Of a DNA stretch of 64,000 nt, positions 52,959 to 62,233 are shown one piece after another; position 1 is the first letter of the stretch, and the number at the start of each line of letters is the position of its first letter. Origin of the DNA: Pseudonocardiaceae bacterium (GTDB lineage: Bacteria > Actinomycetota > Actinomycetes > Mycobacteriales > Pseudonocardiaceae); NCBI GenBank assembly GCA_009379845.1, contig WHSZ01000019.1:1-64000 (forward strand), in the 5' to 3' direction. The notes beneath the pieces are model-generated. The model was given only the letters and a program-made list of their open reading frames with translations, had not been told where the DNA came from and did no database searches. Position numbers and translations under genes: made by a program.

Positions 52959-53642
52959 TTGGGGCCGGGGTACGTGACAGGGCGCGGTAGAGCTCCTCTC
53001 TACCGCAGGCGTCGGCCGTTGCCGGCGCTCATCATTCTGTCCATTCTGGGGATCGGCGCGATAACCGTGTGGGTAAACGCGCTCGACACCAGCATCGACC
53101 GCGACGAGGCCGTGAAATGCCCCGCACCCACCCACAAAGCCGCGGACGTCACCTTCCAGCAGCTGCCGTACGACGCACTCGATCGCACCGCTCCGATGCC
53201 CGCGAGCAAGGTTCAGGTCCGCGTGCTCAACGCGGGCGATCAGCGCGGACAGGCCTCCATCACCACCGAGGGTCTGAAGGAATTCGGCTTCGAGCAGGTC
53301 GCCAAGCCGACGAACGACAGCCTCTACCCTGAGGAGAACCTGGACTGTCGCGGGCAGATCCGGTTTGGCGAGAACGGCGCAGCCGCGGCGCGAACCTTGA
53401 GCATTCTCGAACCATGCGCGGAGCTGGTCAGGGACGGCAGGCCGGACGCATCCGTGGACTTGACCGTCGGCGTGAGGTTCGACGATCTGCGGCCGAAGAC
53501 CGAGGCGGTCAAGGTGCTGCGGTCGCTCGAGAAGTGGGCAGCATCACATCCGGATCAACGCGGCGGTGAGCAGGCCGCGGAACGGATGCAGCCGGACATC
53601 GACCCGGCACTGCTGTCCGCGGCCCGCGACATGAGCTGCTGA
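52959..53642 (+). CDS. cei: Cei-like envelope integrity protein
   Basis: A 227-residue single-pass membrane protein. A basic N-terminus is followed by one helix at about 22-42 (ALIILSILGIGAITVWV) and an extracytoplasmic LytR C-terminal-like domain (about 70-215) with VQVRVLNAGDQRGQA near 84, and several Cys. In M. tuberculosis Rv2700 (cei) is needed for cell-envelope integrity and virulence. The TTG at 52959 was chosen because GGGAGG lies 8 nt upstream; a GTG five codons later is possible. It converges on suhB. Confidence 0.88.
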   Translation: MGPGYVTGRGRAPLYRRRRPLPALIILSILGIGAITVWVNALDTSIDRDEAVKCPAPTHKAADVTFQQLPYDALDRTAPMPASKVQVRVLNAGDQRGQASITTEGLKEFGFEQVAKPTNDSLYPEENLDCRGQIRFGENGAAAARTLSILEPCAELVRDGRPDASVDLTVGVRFDDLRPKTEAVKVLRSLEKWAASHPDQRGGEQAAERMQPDIDPALLSAARDMSC

Positions 53643-53680
53643 CCAGCCGTGATGCCGCGCGATGTCGCGGACTCACGGGT

Positions 53681-54508
53681 CTAGACGTCGGCGATTCCGC
53701 TCTGCACGGCGGCCGCGTGCAGCTCGGCGTGGATGGTCGGGGCGGCCGCGAGGATGGCGTCCTCACCGAGTTCGGCGTGCTCGCCGGGCAGGTTGACCAG
53801 CGCACCGGCCTCGGTGGCCATCAGTGCACCCGCGGCCCAGTCCCAACGGTGCAGGCCGTGCTCCAGATAGCCGTCCGCCCAGCCGGCAGCCACCGCGCAC
53901 AGGTCGAGGGAGGCCGAGCCGCTCCGGCGAATATCCCGAACGCGGCCGAGCAGCCGCCCGACCATCGCGGCCTGCCGCTGCCGGCGCTGTGGAAAGTAGG
54001 CGAACCCCGTGATGAGCAGCGCGTGATCCAGCCTGCTCGGCTCTCCGGCCCGCAGCGGCCGGCCGTCCAGCCACGCACCGTGCCCGCGGGCGGCCGTCCA
54101 GCGCCGTCCGCTGATGGGTTCGACCACGGCACCGGCCACCGATACCCCGTCCACCTGCGCGGCCAGCGAGACCGCGAACCACGGGAAGCCGTAGAGGAAG
54201 TTCACCGTGCCGTCGATCGGATCGACCACCCAGCGGACGCCGGTGCCGGTCTGCCCGCCTTGCTCCTCGCCGAGCACCGGTTCATCCGGCCGCAGTTCGG
54301 CCAGCCGCCCCCGAACCAGCCGCTCGGCCTGCTGATCGGCGGCCGTAACCACATCGGTATCACTGGTTTTGGTGCTGACCTCGACGCCGTGCCCCTCGAT
54401 CATCGATTCCCGCACCGAGCGAACCAGCTCCGCGGTTTCGGTAGCCACCCGTTCGGCAACATCCAGTAATTGCAGCTCGATAGCTCCCACACGGCTATCC
54501 GACCACAC
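53681..54508 (-). CDS. suhB: Inositol monophosphatase family protein SuhB
   Basis: A 275-residue Mg2+-dependent phosphatase. Metal-binding motifs are present: GEEQGGQ near 80 (Glu), WVVDPIDGTVNFLYG near 92-106 (DPIDGT) and HRWDWAAGALMATEAGA near 219. It probably yields free inositol for inositol lipids or mycothiol. GTG 54508 is listed; a second GTG six codons later is equally possible. It is divergent from ppgK, as Rv2701c from Rv2702. Confidence 0.92.
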   Translation of the reverse strand: MWSDSRVGAIELQLLDVAERVATETAELVRSVRESMIEGHGVEVSTKTSDTDVVTAADQQAERLVRGRLAELRPDEPVLGEEQGGQTGTGVRWVVDPIDGTVNFLYGFPWFAVSLAAQVDGVSVAGAVVEPISGRRWTAARGHGAWLDGRPLRAGEPSRLDHALLITGFAYFPQRRQRQAAMVGRLLGRVRDIRRSGSASLDLCAVAAGWADGYLEHGLHRWDWAAGALMATEAGALVNLPGEHAELGEDAILAAAPTIHAELHAAAVQSGIADV

Positions 54509-54611
54509 GGCGCGCGCGGCGTTATCCGTCAGGGCCTCGCGCGCTATTGTCGGCAGCCTAATCTAGGCGAATCGAGCAGGAAGACTGCATCGTCGAGGAA
54601 GGGATGGCACC

Positions 54612-55373
54612 GTGGCCGCTACCCGAGGATTCGGGATCGACGTCGGCGGTTCGGGTATCAAGGGGTGCCTGGTGGACCTGGAAGCCGGCCAACTGCTGAC
54701 AAAACGAGTGCGGATTCCCACCCCGCAGCCATCTACCCCGGACGCGGTTGCGGACGTCGTCGCCGAGATCGTCGCCAAGTTCGACTGGGATGGACCGGTC
54801 GGCATCACGCTGCCAGCCGTCATCAAGCAGGGGGTCGCGCAAACCGCCGCGAACATCGACAAGTCCTGGATCGATACGGACGCCGATGCCCTGTTCGCGA
54901 AGCGAATCGGCCGCTCGGAGGCGGACGTCGCCATGCTGAACGACGCCGATGCCGCCGGACTGGCTGAGATGCGCTTCGGCGCGCCCGAGGTGCGCCGCGG
55001 CGTGACCGTGCTGCTCACCTTCGGCACCGGGATCGGCAGCGCGCTGTTCAACGACGGTGTGCTGGTACCGAACACCGAGTTCGGCCACCTCGAAGTCGAA
55101 GGTCACGATGCGGAAACACGTGCCGCCGCTTCCGTGAAGGACGACAAGGGGCTGTCCTGGGAGGAGTGGACGGGAAGGGTGTCCACTTACATCCGCGCAC
55201 TGGAGAGCGTGTTGTGGCCGGACACCATCATCGCCGGCGGCGGGGTGAGCAAAGTGGCCAAGGAATGGCTTCCGCTGCTTGATGTCCGCGCCAAGGTGGC
55301 CGCTGCCTCCCGGCAAAACGCCGCCGGAATCATCGGGGCCGCGGTGGCGGCGGCCGAGGGCATCGAGCACTGA
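54612..55373 (+). CDS. ppgK: Polyphosphate glucokinase
   Basis: A 253-residue ROK-family kinase that phosphorylates glucose with polyphosphate or ATP. The phosphate-1 motif [15 protein letters not shown] is at 8-22, the catalytic Asp is in [13 protein letters not shown] near 111, and phosphate-2 [16 protein letters not shown] lies near 135. The NTEFGHLE segment near 156 belongs to the glucose site. GTG start with AGGAAGGG about 10 nt upstream. It lies directly before sigA, as in mycobacteria. Confidence 0.95.
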   Translation: MAATRGFGIDVGGSGIKGCLVDLEAGQLLTKRVRIPTPQPSTPDAVADVVAEIVAKFDWDGPVGITLPAVIKQGVAQTAANIDKSWIDTDADALFAKRIGRSEADVAMLNDADAAGLAEMRFGAPEVRRGVTVLLTFGTGIGSALFNDGVLVPNTEFGHLEVEGHDAETRAAASVKDDKGLSWEEWTGRVSTYIRALESVLWPDTIIAGGGVSKVAKEWLPLLDVRAKVAAASRQNAAGIIGAAVAAAEGIEH

Positions 55374-55590
55374 CCTGCGATGAAGCATTCCGGGTCGCGG
55401 CGTACCCCAGCCGGGCTATGATCTTTTGACCTCGGTGTCGCGATGCGGGCGCAGCGCGTCGCTACAATGGAACAGTGCTCACGTCGGCGGATCCCGAATT
55501 CGCAGGTACGAGGGCCCTCCCGATTACGTGAAAGCAGCTGAGGCGCTAAGGCTTCCGCTGGCCATGATCGACCGCTGTGAAAGGGCGTAC

Positions 55591-57021
55591 GTGGCAGCCG
55601 CAAGAACCGCAACCCGACGCTCAACCTCCTCGACGAGCGCCGCAAAGGCCACCAAGGCCGCTCCGGTCAAAGAGGCTCCGGCGAACGCCGAAGCCGAGGA
55701 GGCCCCCGCGACGTCGGCGACGAAAGCCAGAAAGACCGCGAACAAGAAATCACCGGCGAAAGGCTCCGGCTCGAAGTCGGCCCAGGCCAAGGCCTCCCCG
55801 GCTGCGGTAGCGCCCGAAGAAGACGCCGCCGTGGTGCCCGAGGAGGGCGTCGAGGTCGATGTCGATGTCGTCGACGGGACCATGGAGGACTCGATCGACG
55901 GGGCCGAACTGGACGCGCCCGACTTGGCAGATCTGGAGGCCGTCGAGGTCGACGTCGTCGACGCGACGGTGACCGAGGAGGAAGCCGAGGAGGCGGCCGA
56001 AAGCCAGGCCGGCAAGGACGCCAAGAACGACCCGGACTTCGTCTGGGACGAGGAGGAGTCCGAGGCCCTTCGCCAGGCGCGTAAGGACGCCGAGCTGACC
56101 GCGTCGGCGGACTCGGTTCGCGCCTACCTGAAGCAGATCGGCAAGGTCGCGCTGCTGAACGCCGAGGAGGAGGTCGAGCTCGCCAAGCGAATCGAGGCCG
56201 GCCTCTATGCGGCGGAGCGGGTGCGCACCATCGAGGAACAGGGCGAGAAGCTCCAGCCCCAGATGCGCAGGGACCTCCGGTGGATCGTCCGGGATGGCGA
56301 GCGGGCCAAGAGCCATCTCCTCGAGGCGAACCTCCGGCTGGTGGTGTCGCTCGCCAAGCGCTACACCGGTCGCGGGATGGCCTTCCTCGATCTCATCCAG
56401 GAAGGCAACCTGGGCCTGATCCGCGCGGTCGAGAAGTTCGACTACACCAAGGGCTACAAGTTCTCCACCTACGCGACGTGGTGGATTCGCCAGGCGATCA
56501 CCCGTGCCATGGCCGACCAGGCCCGGACCATCCGGATCCCGGTGCACATGGTCGAGGTGATCAACAAGCTCGGCCGGATTCAGCGCGAGCTGCTGCAGGA
56601 CCTCGGTCGCGAGCCCACCCCCGAGGAGCTCGCGAAGGAGATGGACATCTCCCCCGAGAAGGTCCTGGAGATCCAGCAGTACGCGCGGGAGCCGATCTCG
56701 CTCGACCAGACGATCGGCGACGAGGGCGACTCGCAGCTCGGCGACTTCATCGAGGACAGCGAGGCCGTGGTCGCGGTGGACGCGGTGTCGTTCACGCTGC
56801 TGCAGGATCAGCTGCAGTCCGTGCTTGCGACGCTGTCCGAGCGGGAAGCCGGCGTGGTCCGGCTGCGCTTCGGGCTCACCGACGGCCAGCCGCGAACCCT
56901 GGACGAGATCGGCCAGGTTTACGGTGTGACCAGGGAGCGGATAAGGCAGATCGAATCCAAGACGATGTCGAAGCTGCGACACCCGTCGCGTTCCCAGGTG
57001 TTGCGCGACTACCTGGACTGA
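55591..57021 (+). CDS. sigA: Principal sigma factor SigA/HrdB
   Basis: A 476-residue primary sigma factor. A long Lys/Ala-rich then acidic N-terminus (about 1-165) precedes region 1.2 (about 180), region 2 with [19 protein letters not shown] near 266-284 and [10 protein letters not shown] near 296, region 3 (about 325-400) and region 4.2 with [20 protein letters not shown] near 436. It directs housekeeping transcription. GTG 55591 was chosen, preceded by AAAGGG; an ATG at 55564 in the same frame would add nine residues. A strong terminator follows. The acidic N-terminus contains several Val-Asp-Val repeats. Confidence 0.96.
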   Translation: MAAARTATRRSTSSTSAAKATKAAPVKEAPANAEAEEAPATSATKARKTANKKSPAKGSGSKSAQAKASPAAVAPEEDAAVVPEEGVEVDVDVVDGTMEDSIDGAELDAPDLADLEAVEVDVVDATVTEEEAEEAAESQAGKDAKNDPDFVWDEEESEALRQARKDAELTASADSVRAYLKQIGKVALLNAEEEVELAKRIEAGLYAAERVRTIEEQGEKLQPQMRRDLRWIVRDGERAKSHLLEANLRLVVSLAKRYTGRGMAFLDLIQEGNLGLIRAVEKFDYTKGYKFSTYATWWIRQAITRAMADQARTIRIPVHMVEVINKLGRIQRELLQDLGREPTPEELAKEMDISPEKVLEIQQYAREPISLDQTIGDEGDSQLGDFIEDSEAVVAVDAVSFTLLQDQLQSVLATLSEREAGVVRLRFGLTDGQPRTLDEIGQVYGVTRERIRQIESKTMSKLRHPSRSQVLRDYLD

Positions 57022-57330
57022 GTACGTTTCTCTGAAAGCGCCGCCGACCCGGACGGACCCGGGTTCGGCGGCGCTTTTCATTTCGCCTGCCACCCGCCGG
57101 CGCGTCCGGACCGGACGGACGCAGCCACAGTAGACAGTCCTATGTAGACGTTACGCGCCGCGGCCTCCCATATGTTGGGAAACCGGCCCGCCGTGTTCGC
57201 TCACACCGAACGTGAGACCTATCGCCCGCGATGCGGGAACAGTTGCGTTCCTTTCAGCGTCTGTAACAGTGGAAGCTGCGGCCCTCACGCAGGCACCGCA
57301 GCACCGGTACCCGAACAGAGGGAGATACTG
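57022..57330. other. 309-bp region after sigA
   Basis: Holds the sigA terminator (57034-57078) and then the leader and promoter region of the first small zinc-ribbon gene. A further gene is not supported. Confidence 0.6.
57034..57078 (+). terminator. Intrinsic terminator of sigA
   Basis: GAAAGCGCCGCCGA-cccgg pairs with ccggg-TTCGGCGGCGCTTTTC, giving a long GC-rich stem with one bulge and a T-run at the 3' side. Confidence 0.85.
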
Positions 57331-57561
57331 ATGACGACGCTCACCCGCCCGGAGCTGACTGCCGCGGACCGTTGCGACCGCTGCAGCGCGGCCGCCGGCG
57401 TGCGAGCTTTGCTCCCGTCCGGAGGCGAACTGCTGTTCTGCGGGCACCACGCTCGGGAGCACCGGGACCGGCTGATCGCACTCGAGGCAGAAATCCAGCA
57501 GAGCGACAACGAGATGCTCGAGCTGGACGCTTCGATCAAGCGGGAGGGGCCAACCACGTAG
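57331..57561 (+). CDS. Small DUF7455-like zinc-ribbon protein, copy 1
   Basis: A 76-residue protein. MTTLTRPELTAADRCDRC opens it; metal-binding positions are CDRC near 15-18 and CGHH near 37-40, with ALLPSGGELLF between them, so a treble-clef or zinc-ribbon fold is likely. The tail after about 45 is helical and acidic. Such proteins are common in actinobacteria and function is unknown. AGAGGGAG precedes the ATG by about 6 nt. A second copy lies 383 bp downstream, each with its own terminator. Confidence 0.85.
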   Translation: MTTLTRPELTAADRCDRCSAAAGVRALLPSGGELLFCGHHAREHRDRLIALEAEIQQSDNEMLELDASIKREGPTT

Positions 57562-57592
57562 TCCGACCGGCCAAATCGGACTTAACGGCCGC

Positions 57593-57628
57593 GAAAGGGG
57601 CCTGCCGCTTCGGCGGCGGGCCCCTTCG
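57593..57628 (+). terminator. Intrinsic terminator after copy 1
   Basis: GAAAGGGGCC-t-GCCGC, TTCG loop, GCGGC-g-GGCCCCTTCGC. A very stable UUCG-capped stem; the T-run is weak. Confidence 0.75.
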
Positions 57629-57905
57629 CCTTCGCCGTATCCCGAACCGCGAGAGGCGTACCACATCGCTCGGGTGCCGCGTCTCACTCGTCAATCCCGC
57701 ATGACGTCCAGCTCAGCGGGCACCCCCGCTGGTGAGTTCGCTGAGAGCGATACGTGACGCAACTCGCACCCGCGTGGGAACACTTGCGGACAGCCATGCG
57801 TCTGCAAGAGTAGGAGCTAGCGAACACAGTGAGCCAACTGAACCCTGTTAGCTCAGCTAGGCCGCAGGCCAGGGTCGGTTTCACCGTGGTCGCAGCCGGA
57901 TCGAG

Positions 57906-57926
57906 GGTCTCGGGCAATCCGAGACC
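57906..57926 (+). promoter_or_regulatory. Hairpin in the leader of copy 2
   Basis: GGTCTCGG-gcaat-CCGAGACC is a perfect 8-bp stem ending 6 nt before the GGAGGGAG ribosome-binding site. It may influence translation start; a protein or RNA partner is not known. Confidence 0.5.
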
Positions 57927-57944
57927 GGGACGGAGGGAGACCCC

Positions 57945-58124
57945 ATGACGACGACGCTCACCCGCCCCGCACTGACCGCTGCCGACCGTTGTGACCGGTG
58001 CGGCGCACGGGCACAGGCACGTGCCGTTCTACGCACCGGAGGTGAGCTGCTCTTCTGTGGGCACCACGCCCACGAGTACGAGGGCAAGCTCAAGGAACAG
58101 GAGGCTGACCTGCAACACGGCTGA
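57945..58124 (+). CDS. Small DUF7455-like zinc-ribbon protein, copy 2
   Basis: A 59-residue paralogue of the gene at 57331. It begins MTTTLTRPALTAADRCDRC and keeps both metal motifs (CDRC near 16, CGHH near 38) and the TGGELLF link; it lacks most of the acidic tail. The ATG follows GGAGGGAG by 5 nt. It is short enough to be missed by gene finders with a 60-residue cutoff. A near-perfect terminator follows 22 nt after the stop. Confidence 0.85.
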   Translation: MTTTLTRPALTAADRCDRCGARAQARAVLRTGGELLFCGHHAHEYEGKLKEQEADLQHG

Positions 58125-58145
58125 CGTTCGCTAGACACCTTCAGC

Positions 58146-58188
58146 AAGTGGGCGGGAACCCCGCAATCCGGGTTCCCGCCCACTTTTT
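58146..58188 (+). terminator. Intrinsic terminator after copy 2
   Basis: A perfect 16-bp stem (AAGTGGGCGGGAACCC / GGGTTCCCGCCCACTT) with an 8-nt loop, followed by further T residues. On the opposite strand there is no T-run, so it mainly serves the plus strand. Confidence 0.92.
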
Positions 58189-58233
58189 GCGTCTCCGGGC
58201 GCGTCACCCGGGCACGTCCAGGGAAGGCCCGCG

Positions 58234-59994
58234 TTACCAGGAACGTAGCGTGGCGATGCGTTCCTCGAGTTGCTCGACGGAGGCCATCGCCGTCGGGGGA
58301 CCGCCGCAACCGCGCCGCAACTCACCGTGGATAACGCTGTGCGGCTTGCCCGTGCGGTGGTGATACACGGATACCAGCGCGTTCAGCTCGCGACGTAGCG
58401 ACGCGAGCCGTTCCTGGACGCTCTGCGGGTGCGTCTGTGGACCCGCCCCAGCAGGCCCGCTCGGTGCCTCGGGGCGGCTGCTCGCGCCGCGCCGGGAGGA
58501 TTCCTTGAGCTGCTCCTCCTGCCGCTTGCGCAGCAGCGCGCGCACCTGGTCCGGCTCGAGCAGCCCGGGAAGGCCCAGATACTCCTGCTCCTCGGCGGTT
58601 CCCGCGAACGCGCCGGTGCCGAACGAGTTGCCGTCGTAGATCACCTGATCCAGCTCGGCCGAGGCACCGAGCGAGGTGTACGGCTTGTCCTCCCCGGTCG
58701 GCTCGTCCTTGGTGCGGTTCGCGTCCGCGAGCAGCTCGTCGTCCCAGCCGTCCTGCTCCCGATGCGGCTTGCCGAGCACGTGGTCGCGTTCGGTCTCCAT
58801 CTCGCTGGCCAGCTCGAGCAGCGCCGGCACGCTCGGCAGGAAGATGCTGGCGGTCTCCCCCGGTTGCCGCGCCCGGACGAACCGGCCGATTACCTGAGCG
58901 AAGAACAGCGGCGTGGACGCACTCGTCGCGTACACCCCGACCGCGAGGCGGGGCACGTCGACGCCCTCGGAAACCATCCGGACGGCGACCAGCCACCGAT
59001 CGTCCGAATCGGCGAACTCCCCGATCCTGCGGGTCGCCTTCGGATCGTCGGAGAGCACCACCACCGGCTCGGTCCCCGTCACCCGATGCAAGATCTTCGC
59101 GTACGCGCGGGCGGACTCCTGATCCGTGGCGATCACCAACCCGGCCGCGTCCGGCACCCCGCCGGAACGCAGCTGTCCCAACCGCACATCCGCGGCCTGC
59201 AGCACCGAGGGGATCCACTCACCGGCCGGATCCAGCGCGGTCCGCCACGCCCGTGCCGTTTGCTCCGCGGTCAGCGGTTCACCGAGGCGCGCGGTGAACT
59301 CGTCCCCCGCGCTGGTCCGCCAGCTCGCCTCACCGGAATAGGCCAGAAAGATCACCGGGCGGACCACTCCGTCCTCGAGCGCGTCCGCGTAGCCGTAGGT
59401 GTAGTCGGCCTTGCTGCGCTCCGCACCGTTGCCGTCCGGTTCGTAGGTCACGAACGGAATCGGCGTGTCATCGCTGCGAAACGGGGTACCGGTCAGCGCC
59501 ACCCGGCGCACCGCGGGTGTGAACGCCTCGCGGATCGCATCCCCCCACGATTTCGCGTCCCCGCCGTGGTGGATCTCGTCAAGGATCACCAGCGTCTTGC
59601 GGTTCTCGGTGCGCACCCGATGCAGCGTGGGGTGGGCTGCCACCTGGGCATAGGTCACCGCGACGCCATGGAAGTCGCGGGAGGTGGCACCCGCGCCGTT
59701 TGTGAAGTTCGAGTCGATCGCGATCCCCGCGGCAGCGGCAGCCGAGGCCCACTGGTGCTTCAGGTGCTCGGTGGGCGTGACGATGGTGATCGCCGCGACG
59801 GTGCGATCGGCGAGCAACTCGGCCGCGATCCGGAGCCCGAACACGGTCTTCCCCGCGCCCGGTGTGGCCACCGCGAGGAAGTCCTGCGGCCGGGTGGCCA
59901 GGTACTTGGTGATTGCGCGGCGCTGCCAGGCACGGAGGGGACGCTGCTCCGGCTGGGTGTCGTCCGACTCGGAGGTGCGCGCTTCTGACTCCAA
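58234..59994 (-). CDS. Superfamily 2 DEAD/DEAH-box helicase
   Basis: A 586-residue SF2 ATPase. Motifs: Q-like LRAWQRRAITKYL near 20, Walker A ATPGAGKT near 43-50, DEIH Walker B in LVILDEIHHGG near 128, TGTPFR motif III near 157, and motif VI QVIGRFVRAR near 371. The C-terminal region (about 400-586) is family-specific with Glu/Arg helices. It unwinds or remodels nucleic acid with ATP; DNA repair or RNA roles are possible. TTG 59994 was chosen: AAAGGAG lies 10 nt upstream. The frame continues to 60213 and could add 73 residues with a CRHTTAC motif, so the true N-terminus is open. Confidence 0.88.
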   Translation of the reverse strand: MESEARTSESDDTQPEQRPLRAWQRRAITKYLATRPQDFLAVATPGAGKTVFGLRIAAELLADRTVAAITIVTPTEHLKHQWASAAAAAGIAIDSNFTNGAGATSRDFHGVAVTYAQVAAHPTLHRVRTENRKTLVILDEIHHGGDAKSWGDAIREAFTPAVRRVALTGTPFRSDDTPIPFVTYEPDGNGAERSKADYTYGYADALEDGVVRPVIFLAYSGEASWRTSAGDEFTARLGEPLTAEQTARAWRTALDPAGEWIPSVLQAADVRLGQLRSGGVPDAAGLVIATDQESARAYAKILHRVTGTEPVVVLSDDPKATRRIGEFADSDDRWLVAVRMVSEGVDVPRLAVGVYATSASTPLFFAQVIGRFVRARQPGETASIFLPSVPALLELASEMETERDHVLGKPHREQDGWDDELLADANRTKDEPTGEDKPYTSLGASAELDQVIYDGNSFGTGAFAGTAEEQEYLGLPGLLEPDQVRALLRKRQEEQLKESSRRGASSRPEAPSGPAGAGPQTHPQSVQERLASLRRELNALVSVYHHRTGKPHSVIHGELRRGCGGPPTAMASVEQLEERIATLRSW

Positions 59995-60250
59995 GGACGG
60001 ACCGCTCCTTTCTTCCGGCGTTACCTCACCCCAGCGCGGACATGCCGTGGTATGCCGACATGCGAATGCCCTCCCGGCGCCGACGACGAATGCGTCGTCG
60101 AGGTCCCGCGGCGACGAGGGGAACCCCGGTGAGGGCGGGTGGAAGTTTACCCGGTAGGACGCCGGTAACCCGGTACGACGCGACACCCCGATAAAGATCG
60201 TGCCCCCGGGCAAGCCAAAACGCCGTCAATGGACCATGCTTATAGGAGCT

Positions 60251-61450
60251 ATGAGCACGCAGGACAGTGCCGCCACGGGCGGCGAGCAGCCCCGCGGCGC
60301 GCGTAATCCCGAGCCGGAGCGGCCCCGTAGGGGCCCGTTGCGGCTGCTCGGCCGCACCATGAGCAAGGCGTGGGAAGGCAATCTGTTCTCCGAGGCCGCG
60401 GAGGCGGCGTTCTGGCAGACGCTCTCCTTGCCGCCACTGCTGCTCGGGTTGCTCGGTAGCCTCGGGTACGTCGCCGAATGGTTCGGCAGCGAGATCGTCC
60501 GCGCCGTGCGCGAGAAGATCATGGCCTTCTCCGAAACGATCTTCAGTCAGGACGTCGTCGATCGCATCATCGAGCCGACCGTCAACGACATCCTCACCGT
60601 CGGCAGGGGAGAAATCGTTTCGGTCGGCTTCCTTATCTCGCTATGGGCCGGATCCTCGGCGCTGTCCTCGTTCGTCGACGCGATCACCGTCGCGCACGGG
60701 CAGTACGGGGTACGCAACGAGGTGTGGCAACGCATTGTGGCGCTGCTGCTCTACATGGCGACCCTGGTGCTGCTGATCGTCGGCCTGCCAATCATCGCGC
60801 TGGGCCCGGATCTGCTGCCCGACGTGTTCCCGACGGCATGGCAGCCGACGATCGCAACCTGGGTTGGCTACCTGTACTACCCGACAATCGGGGGAATCAC
60901 GCTGATCGCGCTGGCCACGCTGTACAAGCTGGCGCTGCCACACAAGCTGCCGTGGCATCGGGTGCTGCCGGGCGCGATCATCGCGATGATCGTGTTCCTG
61001 CTCACCAGCGTCGGGCTGCGGCTGTACATCGCGTGGATCACCACCACCGGCTACACCTACGGCGCGCTGGCGACGCCGATCGCGTGGCTGCTGTTCGCGT
61101 TCTTCATCGGGCTCGCCGTGGTGATCGGCGCGTACTTCAACGCCGCGCTCGAGGAGATGTGGCCTGCGAAGATGACCCGCAGGCAGCGCCGGAGGTGGCG
61201 GCGGCTGGAAGTGGCGCGGGCGGACGAGCCCGGCGAGCTGGCCGAGGCCGAAGGCGAGCCGACGCGGCAGGACGAGCACGCCGCGCCGCGGAAGCAAGAC
61301 GAGCACGCCGCGCGGCAGCACCAGGACGAGGGCGCCGCGCCGACCACCAAACTGCCGAAACGCTCACCCGGCAAGCAGACGCCGCCACAGCTCGGGAACG
61401 GGCGTCCGAGCGGCATCGGCGTCACACCGCGGCAGCCGGACGCGGACTAG
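60251..61450 (+). CDS. YihY/BrkB-family membrane protein
   Basis: A 399-residue membrane protein. Residues about 35-305 hold six hydrophobic helices in the YihY/BrkB pattern, with AFWQTLSLPPLLLG near 54 and the polar stretch ITVAHGQYG near 150. The C-terminal about 80 residues are charged and include a repeated QDEHAA element. No transport substrate is established for the family; the old RNase BN label is not valid. ATG 60251 has TAGGAG just before it; an ATG five codons upstream is possible. Divergent from the helicase. Confidence 0.88.
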   Translation: MSTQDSAATGGEQPRGARNPEPERPRRGPLRLLGRTMSKAWEGNLFSEAAEAAFWQTLSLPPLLLGLLGSLGYVAEWFGSEIVRAVREKIMAFSETIFSQDVVDRIIEPTVNDILTVGRGEIVSVGFLISLWAGSSALSSFVDAITVAHGQYGVRNEVWQRIVALLLYMATLVLLIVGLPIIALGPDLLPDVFPTAWQPTIATWVGYLYYPTIGGITLIALATLYKLALPHKLPWHRVLPGAIIAMIVFLLTSVGLRLYIAWITTTGYTYGALATPIAWLLFAFFIGLAVVIGAYFNAALEEMWPAKMTRRQRRRWRRLEVARADEPGELAEAEGEPTRQDEHAAPRKQDEHAARQHQDEGAAPTTKLPKRSPGKQTPPQLGNGRPSGIGVTPRQPDAD

Positions 61451-61487
61451 CCCAGCCGCTCGCGCGGCGGGATGAGCCGCCGAACCG

Positions 61488-61745
61488 TTACTCGTCGTCC
61501 CCACCGGGCGGCATGGCGTCGAAGATGCGCTTGCAGTCCGGACATACCGGCGAGCCCGGCTTGGCCGACTTGGTCACCGGGAAAACCTGGCCGCACAGCG
61601 CCACCACGTGCGTACCCATGACCGCGCTCTCCGCGATCTTGTCCTTCTGCACGTAGTGGAACACCTCCGGAGTGTCGTCCGTGGTGCTCTCGGTGCCCTC
61701 CGGGCGAGTGTCGACATCGGGAAGCGTCTGGGTTGGTGTACTCAC
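61488..61745 (-). CDS. DUF3039 protein
   Basis: An 85-residue actinobacterial protein. FHYVQKDKIAESAVMGTHVV near 29-48 and LCGQVFPVTKSAKPGSPVC near 50-68 identify it, with CPDC near 68-71 and an earlier Cys as likely zinc ligands. Function unknown. GTG 61745 gives the usual start; an ATG at 61754 adds three residues. It converges on the YihY-like gene with 37 nt between stops. Confidence 0.88.
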   Translation of the reverse strand: MSTPTQTLPDVDTRPEGTESTTDDTPEVFHYVQKDKIAESAVMGTHVVALCGQVFPVTKSAKPGSPVCPDCKRIFDAMPPGGDDE

Positions 61746-61784
61746 GGCTTCCATTTTGCCTCACGGCCGCTCATGCATCGAGCG

Positions 61785-62135
61785 CTACTCGTCGGCCTGG
61801 CTGTCCACCACACGATGGCTGCCGTCCTCGATCGCGGTGCGCTCCCGCTGATACCGGTTTACCGGCTCGGCCTTGCGCGGTGGGCGGTCGTTCGCGACCA
61901 GCACGGCGATCCATGGCAGCGGCACGGACAGCACGACGAGCGCAAGGGCCAGCCACCACGTTTGATAGAAGAACCCGGCCAGGATGAGGCACGGGAACCG
62001 CATCCCCATCATGATCATGTATTTGCGCTTGCGCGCCGCGTGCTCTTCGTCGTACGAGGGCGCGGCCTCCGTGATGAGCACCGGCGTGCCATCGCGGTCC
62101 GTGTTCGTCCGCTCGCGCTCGTGCCGAACCTTCAC
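61785..62135 (-). CDS. DUF3099 membrane protein
   Basis: A 116-residue protein. LITEAAPSYDEEHAARKRKY near 20-39 is the family block, followed by two hydrophobic helices (about 40-60 and 62-82) and a charged tail with NRYQRERTAIE. Function unknown. GTG 62135 follows GGAGGT by 6 nt; the frame continues upstream without support. It lies 39 nt upstream of DUF3039 on the same strand. Confidence 0.85.
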   Translation of the reverse strand: MKVRHERERTNTDRDGTPVLITEAAPSYDEEHAARKRKYMIMMGMRFPCLILAGFFYQTWWLALALVVLSVPLPWIAVLVANDRPPRKAEPVNRYQRERTAIEDGSHRVVDSQADE

Positions 62136-62233
62136 CTGCTTACCTCCGCCACCATCGTCCCACCCGCGGCCCCTGCCGGATACCCCGACCGGGACGGCGT
62201 GTACCACGGCCCGGCACACCCCCTCGTGCGAGC

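Larger units (their letters stand above)
57562..57944. other. 383-bp region between the two zinc-ribbon genes
   Basis: Contains the terminator at 57593-57628 and the hairpin at 57906-57926. In between no gene is supported; a stretch at 57849-57861 imitates a tRNA D-arm but has no T-arm. Confidence 0.6.

Noticed and set aside
57849-57861. Sequence resembling a tRNA D-arm (TAGCTCAGCTAGG)
   Set aside because: No GGTTCRANYC T-arm, no acceptor pairing and no anticodon stem at the expected distances.
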